A DNA stretch of 64,000 nt from Symbiodinium microadriaticum (lineage: Eukaryota; Sar; Dinophyceae; Suessiales; Symbiodiniaceae): contig LSRX01000337.1 of the NCBI GenBank assembly GCA_001939145.1, forward strand, positions 308,436 to 372,435. The letters are read 5' to 3'. This document shows, one piece after another, positions 34,401 to 46,400 of this stretch. The translations under genes and the position numbers were made by a program. Under the pieces are notes generated by a model. It made no database searches, was not told where the DNA came from, and worked only from the letters and a program-made list of their open reading frames with translations. Every line of letters starts with the position of its first letter. Position 1 is the first letter of the stretch.

Positions 34401-37400
34401 TCATCGGTTTTTGTGTCTTAGAGTTTAGCTCCGGGGATTACATTAGAGTGTTGTCTTTTTACTGCGGTTTCTGCGACTAATTACGACTTGCAGAGGTTCT
34501 CGCCAAGGTCTGAATAGGACTGCGGACTAGAAGTATATGCGTCGTGGAAGGACAATCGCTACAAAGCGCTATAAGACCCAGCTCCCGAACCTCCTGTGCA
34601 ACTCACACTGAAAGGCCCGCTGTTGATATAACGATGTTCAGCGTTGGATGATCAGACGATCATGCCACGTTCAACCTGCATGCATGAAGTGCGTGTCACA
34701 TACCTTGGCCTGCCAATGCATTGACGTTGTGTTTGAAGATTGGACTTGCTCTGTGCTCCCAAACTTTGCACGCACGTATTTCATTGCAAATCACATCGTG
34801 CAAAAATTGCATCGCAAGCAGGCCGATCTGGAAAAAGAAACACGTGATGAGAGCTTGGTGCTGAGACGCCGCCAAGACATGCACAAATAAATGAACAACA
34901 AGACCATTCGCGTACCAAGCAGGCACCTAAGTTCATGTTCAACAAGAAGTATCTCATGCCGGAAACGCTCAAACACTCCCGCAAATCTGCATCCGTGCTC
35001 TGGGTCAAACATGAAGGAAACCTAAACCTGAAGACGCTCCAAGACCTCAACAAAACAAGCCCTGTACCTGGCAACCTCAGCCTTCAACCCTAAACCCTAC
35101 CACAACCCATCTCTTAGTCTTCAATGCCCGACATGGTTTAGGGTTCAGGTCACCCTAAGCTTCCCCGTCTAGCTTTGACGAGCTCTTTTGAGCCTCGTTT
35201 TCACAACAAGTGTGGCAATGGTAGAGAAACTTATAATTGTACGGTTGACATGGTGTGCCGTGTGGTATTTTTCGATGCTTTACTAGCTCGACACTGGCAA
35301 AGCATATGTGCAGGGGCGCGCTGAGGTGGAGTCTTAGAGACCTGATCCTTCAACACCTCAACCCTGAACCCCCATATCCTAATCTCCGAATCCTAAGCAC
35401 AAAACCCTACACAGCAAACTCAAAACCCCGAAACCTAAGCCCAAAACCGACACTCCCAAAAACCTAAACCCCGAAGCCTGAGCCCAAAACCATGCCCCAA
35501 AGCACCCAAACGCTATACACTAAACCCCAAAGCCTAAACCCTAGTTCTGGTTCCTTGTTGGGGCTATATCGGAAATGTTCATGTTTAATCCTTAGTGGGT
35601 TTTGCTATAACAAAAACGTAAAGTTGTGTCCAACAAGGACCCAGAGTTCATCAACAGACTGCGCCTGCTTATCCCGGATGCTGAACCAGCCGCTAGCTTT
35701 GTCAGACAGTGCCTGCGGATTTCTTGGGTTAGGGTTACTTCAAGGGTTACACAAAGATGCAGGGCTCATATATAATTATTCTGTAAGAAAGCTTCAATAT
35801 TTCAATAAGGGGGTCGGGAGAAGTAGTAAGTAGACAAGAAACACCCCCGACAGCCCCTAAATCACTACTCTAAGATATACCCCAAAGCTGATCCAATCGT
35901 CAAGGCCCCATCCTAAGCCCGAAAACAGCCATCTAAAGCCCTTTCGAGAACCACCCTCAATAAAACTATCAAGGCCTGCCGTATTAGGCGTTTTAGGGTC
36001 TACTGTAAGCCCTCAGCCCTCACCGAAACCGATCAATGCCTGAGCAAAGCCCAAACATCATCCAGGACTATACACCCCGTAGGCAACCAACAAAACTACA
36101 AGTTTAAGGACCCGTTGGGTTTTCAGAAAAAGACACGGACTGAAAAATGCTCCCTAGGAGCGTTTGAAGATTGAGGGCTCAGGTCGTATCGCGACGAAAC
36201 GCGGGCTCTTGCCTAAGGGTTTAGGGTTCCGGGTGGGACTGCCAGGTTGAAGAAACAGAACACATCATAGTAAGCTGCATCAGGGACCCGGACAAGCCCA
36301 ACCCAGGTCCACAAAAGAACAAAAGTGACGTGGCGGTCGAAAACACCCAGAACATGTCACGCTCTTCAACATACAGATGCCTCTAAGTCTGACGTTCGGG
36401 GAGAAACCTTCTCAAAGCCCCCAAACCCTAAGCCCTAAACCCCTAAACCTTAAACCCCTCAAATTCTAAACCCTAAACCCCTCAAATTCTAAACCCTAAA
36501 CCCCTCAACCCCTCAAACCCCAAACTGTCCTAAACCCCTCTACCCTAAACCCGGCACCCTAAGTCCTCAAATGCAAGATCGCCAAACCTCCAACGTATCT
36601 AAACCCTACAAAATCCTTAAACCCAAACCCTACAAAATGGTATGATACTAGGCTATGGCCCGTTAGCTCTGGGGCAGAGCCCTTGGAACCAGCATGGTAT
36701 GATACGAGGCATCTTGGCACATAAGATCCTCTTATGTACGCCCAATAAGGGAGAATTTAACATGTCCCAAAGGCCTACCTAGGATAGTAGGCTATGCCCA
36801 CCTTCATTCTGGGGTAGAGTCCTTGGATCCAAAATGGCTTTTTTGGACCCCAAACCCAGGCAAACCCTAAACCTCCAAGTCCCTAACCTCCTAAAACCCT
36901 AAACCCCTCAAGCACTAAACCCTCAAGTCTTACACCCCTAAACCCCNAAAAATAGAGCCCTAAACGAACCCCGTTTCCGGTGCCTGGCATCTTGCTCTGA
37001 GGCCGGGTGGGAAGGTCTCCTCGCAGGGCTTTGGGGATTTCAGCTTTTTGAGGGCCTTTAAAGGGGCTGTAGGGGGTCCCTTACTGCTATGGGGGTTCCT
37101 TTTTAAAGGGGTGCTGTAAGGGTTCCTTTAAAGGGGTACTGCTATGAGGGTTCCGTTTAAAGGGTGCCACAGGGGTGCTAAGTATAAGAGTTCATTTTGA
37201 AGGGGGCTGCAAGGGCTCCTTACTGCTATGAGGGTTCCTTGTAAGGGTACTGCCCTAAAGGGATCCATAAAGGGTAGTACTGAGAGGCCCGTTTTTAAGG
37301 GGTACTATAAGGGTTCCTGTAAAGGGTACTGCTATGAGGGTTCCTTGTAAAGGGTACTGTAAGAGTTCTTTTTAAGGGGGTACTATAAGGGTTCCTTTTT

Positions 37401-40400
37401 AAGTGGTACTGTAAACTTTCGGCTTTAGGGTTTAAAGACCTATAGAGTTTAAGGATGTAGGGGTTTACGGGATCGTACTCTAGCAGCCCAGATACCTATG
37501 TAGTGCGTCAGTGTCAAACCAACGGTTTAGTTTAGGGGTTTAAGGGTTAGGCTACAGCTAGGAGTTAGGGCTTAGGGGCTTACGCATAACACGGTAATTT
37601 GCTCATGAGGTATCTGGGCTCCACTCCAGGGCAAAGACCAAACGGCCTCAGCCTGACAAGGACGGTTGGACCCGCCACCGGAAGCCTATATTCCCAAGCC
37701 CAACCCCAAACCCTAAACCCCAAAGCCCCTAAACCCTAACCCCTACCCTAACCCCAAAACCCCTAAACCGTAAACCCCAAACCCTAAAGCGCTAAGGCGC
37801 CAAGTAAAGCCTCGAAGCCTCAAAACTCGAACCACTTGCATAGAACTGTCATCGAAACACTTGCATAGAACTGTCATCGAAACCCATAAACTAAACCCTA
37901 AACCCTGAACCCTAAATCCTAAACCCTAAACCCTGAACCCTAAACCCTAAACCTGGATCCTAACTGCCCGCTTCGAGCTCCGAAACTCCGAAAAGGTAAG
38001 CCGTAGGCTGGCTCCTTCTTGGGCCCTTCCAGCATTTCCATGACCTTCCAGGCATCGGGAATCCCAACATGCACGTCAACAGGAGTTGGGTTCCCAGAGA
38101 GCCCAATTACCCCCTTAATTAAGGAAGAGAAAAGTTAAATCATAATATTGTAAGGTCCCTATAATTTAAGGTATGTTCCTTATTTAAGGGGTATTGGGCT
38201 CTCTGGGTTCAGAGAACTTCGATTGCTTTGAGGGCTCCGCGGCACAAGGGTGTTGCGGAAACCATTGGACTGAAGTGCCACTGAAGCACATTGAACCTAT
38301 CTGACATTCTTGCTGTCGCGGGTTCGTGGGTGTGTGTAAGACAGTTTAAGGCATGACCATGGACCCCAAACTCCAAAACCCACAACACAAGCCCCCCAAA
38401 CCTAAAACCCTATAATGTAGGGACCTTAATAATTGGAATGGGGTTTTGGGGGCCCCTTATTATAATTACAGTATACTATAGCCCCAAACCCCATTCTAAT
38501 TATTAAGGCCCCTCTATTACCCTAAACCCTCGAGGATCATTGCAACAGGCACCTCGCCACTCTTCAGCATGCGAACCGGCTCGCCCTCGCCCACTTTGAA
38601 GCTGGGGCTCAAGGGCACCTGAAGAGCAGCGCGTGCCCTTTCGGGGTTCAGGGGTTAGGGCGTTAGGGCCTTAAGGTTTTAGTGTTTAGGGAGTTTTTGA
38701 CCAAGGAATGTCGAAGGAACCCTTATAGGAAGCCGTGAAACTGCCAGTAGTAGCGGCAAATCCAAAAGCCCAACCCTACCCCTACCCCAACTGACCCCTC
38801 AACCCTAATCCCTAAACCCCACTACACCCACAAAGAAACCCTAAACCCCAAACCCTAAACCCGAAACCCTAAACCCGAAACCCTAAACCCCAAACCCGAA
38901 ACCCTAAGCCCTAAACCCCCAGGCGCCTCATCCGCCCCGGAGACAGTGTAGAATGGCTTCTCCGTCTCCTTGAGGAAGATGGATCCCTGCCAAGCCGTTC
39001 CGAAATATCAGGGTGTAGAAACCCAACCTGAGAATTCGGATGCCCAAGAAGTAGGGTTTAGGGTTTAGGGCTTTGAGTTTAGAGATATAAACAATAAGAA
39101 GTATAGCTACCCTACTTGCACTGCTACTAAGTAGGTAAGGCTGTAAACACCGACTTGGGGACGAAAAATACCTGTAACAATGATGACTCCATTTCATTCT
39201 CTATAATCCCTACCATTAACCTGCTTATTCAAGTTGCTTATTACAATTCTTCTTAGCACACCCTCAAATCCTAAGCCCTAAACCCCCAAGCCCTCAACCC
39301 TAAACCTCACACCCTAAGCCTAAACCCTCAACCCTAAGCCTCACACCCTAAGCCTTAAAGCCCAGCTCGGCTTGGCCTGGTTGCCCTTGATGCTCAGCCA
39401 TCCCTCCGTTGAGTCAACGAGGGACCTGCGACGAAAGTCTGGGTTCAAAAGCTCGGCGCATGGGGTTCCTTTTCAGGGCTTAGGGCTTAGGGATTATGGT
39501 TTTAGGGTTTAGGGATTATGGTTTAGGGTTAAGGGTTCCCCTTGAGGGAACTAACGATGAGAGAGTTCTATCAGGGTTAGGAATCAGGATGGGTTTTGGG
39601 GCTTGGGGCCTTCAACTAAGGGTAATCCAGACGCTCCACTGTGAACGGAAAGGAACAAAGTCGAACAACGGCACGTGATAGCATGTGGCACAGATCAGAA
39701 TCACTCCCAGTCGGCAGGAACATCAAAGGCTGGACCTTCTCTACCCATAGCCCCTAAGTAGTTCCTTTTTCAGAGTACCTTATAGGATTCTAAATATATA
39801 CCATAAAAAGGAACTACTCAGTGGCCTATGGGTAGCTGTCGTGCCAATGAAAAGGCATGCTCCGCGCATCTCCGCTGAGCAAAGTCCCCAAGGACGGCTC
39901 TCTCACAACTCGGATCCGGCGTCAAATTCGCTCTAGGACTCAAAAAAAGCTGCCAAAGCTGCAACCCTAAACCCTAAACCCTAAAAACTCTAAACCCTAA
40001 ACCCTAAACTCTAAACCCTAGAAACTCTAAACCCCAAACCCTAAACCCTAAGCTCCAAACCCTAGACCCTACTACACACTAAACCCTGCGCATGTTGGCA
40101 GAGCCGGAAGGATCCTCCTCCTGGTACGCCTGGATCTTCCACGGCCCTTTGCTTGGCAGCGGCCGGCTTGAAGCCAACCCCAGAGAGCCCAATACCCCTT
40201 AGGGATCTATAAGGGTTTCTTTAAGGGCACCATAAGAATTCAGGAATATGCCTTAAATTCTAGGGGCCTTAAGATTATGATCTGCTTTCTGGGGCCGTGG
40301 CCAAAGCAACAGCCTTGCCGGCGTCGATGATGGCCCGGTGACCTAAACCCTAAACCCTAAGCCGTGAATCCAGGGCGGAAGGTGACCTAAAGTCTAAACC

Positions 40401-43400
40401 CTAAACCCAAAACCAAAAGCCTAAACCCTAAACTCTAAGCCGCGACTCCATGGCGGAAGGCCATTGAGAAATCCAGAAAATTCGCTCTGTGCAGCTTAAG
40501 GTTGGGCTTAGCATTAAGCCTTAAACTGAGCCCTGAATCACCCTAAACCCCAAAAGCCCCTTGAAACCTAAACCCTAAACCCCAAAAGCCCCTTGAAACC
40601 CAAACCCTAAACCCCAAACCTCAAAAAGCCCCTTGAAACTTAAACCCTAAACCCAGAAATCCCCTTGAAACTCAAACCCTAAACTCTAAACCTCGAACGG
40701 TTAAACCCGAAGCCCTCTAGACTTTGGTTCTCTGAGCCCTACCTCCTTTATTGTCTGCCAGTACCCTGCCGTCAGTTATAGCGTCCTACCTTTAAGCTTT
40801 GCAGAACAAAAGAAGAACGCATAGGTCTCTACAAACCTCCCCATAAGCCCAAACCATAAACCCCTAAACCCCTATACCTCAACCCTAAACCCCAAACCCT
40901 AACCCTAAACCCTAACCCTAAACCCTGAACCCCAAACCCTAACCCTAAACCCTAACCCTAAACCCCAAACCCTAACCCTCAACCCTGAGCCCTAAACCCG
41001 AAGAATATCGCCTGCTGAGGCTAAGAAGTCCTAAAACCGAAAGAGCCCCCTGCATCGTTTACGTCTTCGGGGTTGAACTCTAAACCCTAAAACCCCAACC
41101 CCCCAAAACCCGAAACCCTCGTCTTTTGCGTCTTCGGGGGTGGCGCCTGCCACGAACTCGGTTGAGGCCCAGCTTCTGGTCAGACCGTGGGCCCTGGAAC
41201 CAGAAGCAAAGGGAGCTCGTGTTTAGATGTCCGAGGGTTTTGAGGTGTTTGGGTTTGGGCTTTAGGGTTTAGGGCTAAGAGTTTATAGGGCTTTGGGTGT
41301 AGGGTTTAGGGCTTAGGGTTTATAAGGGCTTAGGGTTTAGGGCTTCATTCGGGTTTAAGGCGGGGAAATTACATGAGAGTTTAGGAGTTTAGGGCTCAAA
41401 CTAAATTTAACCTGGGACTCTAAGGTTCAAGGTTTCAGGGTTAATACTGCGCCCTAAGATACGATAACCTACGTTTTGTAGGCTCGTTTTATACACCCCA
41501 ATATGGAATGAATATATATATATATATATATGGGCCCACAGTGCTACAGAAAAAGCAGGTAAAAAGGGAACCTTGGTGAAATCATAGTGCAGAGACGAGA
41601 GAAGTAGGTTCTGGCGCATCCTGGTTACAGAGATGACGGGCCTGTAAAGGAGTTGGAAGTTCGCGTTTGGACATGTCGTTGTACCAACTACCCATAGGCA
41701 CGTAAGTAGTTCCCTTTTGGGATTACCTTATAGGAAATCCTTCTTATAAACCACAAAAAGGAACTACTTAGGGGCCTATGGGTATTGATACGAATACTAA
41801 GGCACAGCTCGTTGAGCAAGGTTGGCAGGTTGGCATGCGCAACTTCGGAAATAGAGACACATCGCCAGACCGGAATGACTCGAATCACTGTAAACTGCGT
41901 GGGGCCACGAACCCCAGGCTGAAAACCCAGCTCCCTTGGGAAGACAATTATTTAAAGAAAACAAAACATCCATAGCCGCGTGGGGTCAATTCCACCAAAA
42001 AGAATTCGAAGGAAACCCAAATAAGACCCAGCCCTCTTCAGCCCTAACCCTGAACCCTAAACCCCAAACCCTAAGACCAGTAAGCCCGCTCAGGGCCTCG
42101 AGAATTTCAAAGATCTCGTCAAGTTCGGCCTGCGAGGAGACGTGGGTTTAGGGGTTAGGGTTTAGGGGTTTAGGGTTGTGGGTTTCGGGCTTAGGGTCTG
42201 CAATGGGTCACCTATCACTATCCCTATCATGACCTACTGTGTGTGTGTGTGTGTGTAACGCCCTCTTTCCATTCCCAACATTCTGGTAGTTGAAGGTGCA
42301 ATTGAGGGTTCTTTGGCGGGTTGAGAGCTGAGGCTGCGAGGGTTAGGTTGGATCCAAGACAGTAGGGCCCCAAAAGGGACTTCATTTGTATGGCCTAGTG
42401 AACCCACAGTCTCCCTAGCACTCCCGAGGGTTCTGGCTCTCTAAGGATCCGTAGTAACTTTGACTGGGTTCTTGTGAAGGCATATTAATTTATAAATCAG
42501 ATTATGTCGTTGCCATAAGCAGGAACCCCCTCTCGTTTACTATAGATCCCTCTTGTGGTACCTTAAACTAAGCTCCTTCACAAAGAAGTTCCTAGCCCAA
42601 GCACAGCTGGAGCCCCGAGAGTCCCAACAGAAACGATCTAGGGTTTGGGGGGTTTAGGCGTTTAGGGTTTAGGGGTTTAGGCGTTGAGGGTTTAGGGTTT
42701 TGGCGTTGAGGGTTTAGGGTTTTGGCGTTTAGGGTTTAGGGTTTTGGCGTTTAGGGTTTAGGGCTTTGGCGTTTAGCGTTTAGGGTTTTGGCGTTTAGGG
42801 TTTATAAGGTTTGGCGATTTGCCGAGGCTGAAAGCCTTGACCGTCGCCCTGTCTGGCTTGCTTCCTGGCCTCTGCGCGTCAGAGCCTAGAACCATAAGAC
42901 TTAGGCCCTGCGGCTCTACAGACTCATGCTGCAAGGGTGCTGCTCCCGAGAATTTTCCATACAAGCAGTCGGATATTGTGGAGCAAAGCTTGAAGGTCTT
43001 CCCAAGTCCATCTTCTCAAAGCCACTTGTCCACCAAAGAAGCAGATGCCAACACAGCTGACGACGCGTCGTCAGGTTTATCTGGCTTGTCCGGGTCATTG
43101 TCACGGCTCTTAGGCAGCCTGTTCTCTGTCCTCACGTGTTGAAGAAGGATGGTAGGCCTCATAAGCTTCGAGAGGCATCACGTCGAAAACAACTTCTTCA
43201 TAAAGGTCCAGGTTGTAGTTGTCAAGGTACTCATTTTTTCCTGACTTGATCAACCGGAGTCTTGAACCCTTAACCTGAACCACGAATCTACACTGAAAAC
43301 ACCCACATTCCCAAATCTCAGGCTTCTCGGACAACGCAGCCAACTGCCAGACCAGCAACCACCATCCTCAATGCATCTTTGTGGAAAGTAATGAACATCG

Positions 43401-46400
43401 GGTTGGTATGGGTTTTGAGATAGAGTATGATGTACTTCGATAGGGTTAGAGTCAGAGAGGAACTGTATTGCCACATTTATCGCAAAAGCCTCTTAGATGA
43501 GGTGAGTGAAAACCCCTCCCATTTGCTTGGACCCTTGACATGGTTATCGTTTTAGTTTACTTACTCTTATCGTTTTGCAGGAATTTGGGACTGTATGATC
43601 TGAGCTAATATTACGAACATTCGTTATCGCTCTTTCTTGCTCTTACCGTTTTACATGGAATTCGATTGCTCTCAAAATACGGGCGCATCTACTTAAAAAA
43701 AAACCTCTCGGGTTTGTTTTATCATCCCGGTCTTGTGTAAAGCCCCGGCACTGCCCGACACGGCCTTTCGAATGGTCTTCGCCTGCAAGCTTCGGGCTTT
43801 TTGAAACAGGGGTTAGTTCAAAAGCACCTCCCAACCCTAAACCCTAGACCCTCAGAACCCTAAACTCCCGTAAAGGGGATCCCATTATAGAACCCCATAG
43901 TACCTTATAAAGGACCGGATTGTGGAACCCTTAGCCCTATAGTAGCCCTTAAAGGGAGCCGGTGCTTAGGGCTTCGGCTGCGAGAATTGAGGACTCTCCC
44001 TCCCCGCCAGCAAAGCAACCTTGACATACCTCTTCTGCCTGAGAGACCTTCTTTATCCTGGCTTGTGAACGCAAAGGGTTTTCGGGGGTTGAGGCTTCTT
44101 TTTGTTCGAGTTGGGGGGGGGGGAGGGTGATTAGGGTTCAGGGTTTCGGGCTGTAGGTTCAGGTAGCTGTTGCAGTGTATGATGCTGCGGCTTCCTGGCT
44201 TTGTAAGTTTGCATTAGAACAAACCGGGATCGTGGCACCTCGGGGGAGTTTATGAAATTGCAATTAGATCGACTCAGTTAAAATGCCTTAACGCCTTAAA
44301 TCCAAAACTGTGGTCCCTCTGGCTCCGGAGTGCGGATCTGGGCTTTGGGTTGTTTATCTTATCTTGCGCAGGGGTAGGGGGTGTGGGAGCTTGAGATTTA
44401 GGTTTCGAAGTCAAACAACCGCTCAACACCTCCGAGCCTGAGGCGTGGGTCCTCCGTAGTGTGACAAAGCACAGCACCCGTCAAACAATGGACCTCGCCT
44501 CCGAAGTATGAAGGGATCCCTAATACGACGCAAGCTAAGGTCCCTGAACCCTAAAGCCTAAGCTACGTAAGTAAGGGGTCTACCAAGCGCCCCAGCTCCT
44601 GAAGGTGATTGATACTCAAAGGGGCCCGACGAGGGTGCCCTGCATGACAGTGGTGCAGATCTTTTGCATAAGATATTGGAATAGCAGTTTAGGGTTTAGG
44701 GAAACTATGATACTTTACCTATGCTTGGAACACTCCCGCATCAGGCAACCTAAACAACACACACGCTCAAAAGAGGCAGGAACATCAGAAATCCCGAACC
44801 CGGCCTTCGTAATCTCAAACTCTCCAGTGATGGCAACAGCCTCCGAGTAATGTGGTTGTCGAGTTTAGGATGCTTCAGGAATTAAAGGCTAGAGGCGTTT
44901 GTGTGTTTGTGCGTGTGTGTGCGCCCGAGCTACTGTTTCCTTTACTTGTGTGGAAGGCGGGCTGGAGCTAGTAGTAGTAGTCGTCGTCGTCGTCGCCGTC
45001 GTCGTCATTATCGTCGTCGTGGTCGTGGGTGTGGTCGTTGTAGTGTTTGTAGGAAGGTGTCGGTAGTGGATGATGCGCGATTCTCTTGGAACTAGGGTAA
45101 CTACGTACTTGGTGTGGAATGTATATGCCAATGTGCTGCATGTTCTGAAGGCTGCTTGAACGGGGCGTTTATTCAGGGGCCTCGCAGCGTGGGACATCAC
45201 TGGCGCAGGGTGTACCCGGAAATAGTAGCACTAAAATACTAAAGTCCAAATTCGGCTGGTGCTTCATCAAACCCGCAGCTACGAGCAGTAACCCTACTCT
45301 TAAAGTGTCCGGACTCACACAGAAAGCAGTAAGACAACTAAGCAGCCCGGAGGCTCAAAGTAGACAACCTAGGATCCCCAGTAACCTAAGAGCAACACAG
45401 GGCTCCTGTTGTTTGGGTCTTGCTTTCTAAGGAACCGAAGACCGCTGAAAAGGGAGAAAGGTCCCAGTGGGAGACCTGCCCGAAACCCTAACCCTAAGGG
45501 TCCAAAGGGCCCAATAATCGGGTACTTTGGTTCCGGACAGTAGTAATCCAGCTTAATATTTGGGAGAGTATACGATTGTTAGGTATCTGGACCCTTAGGG
45601 TAAGCACCTGAACCCTAACAAGCCAAAGACCTTTCAAGTCAGAGACAGAGTTGAAGGCCCTCTGAACGGTCAAGGTCCTAAACCCTAAACTCTAAACCCT
45701 TAACCCTAAACCCCAAGCCCTAAACCCGAGGTCCTAAACTCACACACCCTCAATCCCAAAGCATACCTAAACTCCACACCCTAGTTGTAATGCACAAGAC
45801 CAAACCCAGCAAAGAGGGAGATCTGTCAGTTCAAGGTTTCAGGGGAGCCTCATTGGAAGAGGCAAAGGAAAGGGTCCCTGTTCTCGTTATCATAGGACTT
45901 TGGTTCCTTCTTGGGTACCAAAAACGATAGATAAGGACAACTTGCTAAAGATCCCGTTGAAGAAACCATCATTGAAACTGAGGCGTCTGCAGCCGTCACC
46001 ACGTAGTATCTCTGGACGAAGGCCAGGAAACTTCGCTTGCTGATGCTTGGCGCCTGCCCGGAGGTTGTGGGGTTTTGGGGTTCAGGGTATAGGGGTCTAG
46101 GGGTTTGGGTCTAGGGTCTCCTATTCTATAATTCACTTAGACCCAGAAGGAGGGCATAACTCCTATTACTTGCCAATCGAGGGATGCGATGGGACAGAAC
46201 ACGCCCTATACACAGTAATTAAGGGGCTTGGGGTTTAGAGTGCATTGGGCCAGGACGCCCTGAGGGTGTAATTAGGGTTTCCGGATTAATCACGGGTTCA
46301 GGGGTCGTCGCGGTCCCACAACTTCAATATACTTACAATACACGCTGAAGCCCGAGCCTCCTGAACCCGCAAAGCCCACACCTCAAAAAAACAAAACCCT

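Noticed and set aside
36820..36838. CCATTTTGGATCCAAG (minus), second spliced-leader look-alike
   Set aside because: Internal mismatch and insertion, and no gene start follows.
36984..37019. Possible exon GDLPTRPQSKMP of the large gene
   Set aside because: Phase does not fit its neighbours, and ALSDKASGWFSIRDKQ at 35.7 kb supplies the expected segment.
38152..38207. Extra exon AAEPSKQSKFSEPR ending at CCCAGA|GAG of hairpin A9
   Set aside because: It would separate LKSGE from VMEMLEGP, which are adjacent in every other repeat; open frame probably by chance, but worth a look in transcripts.
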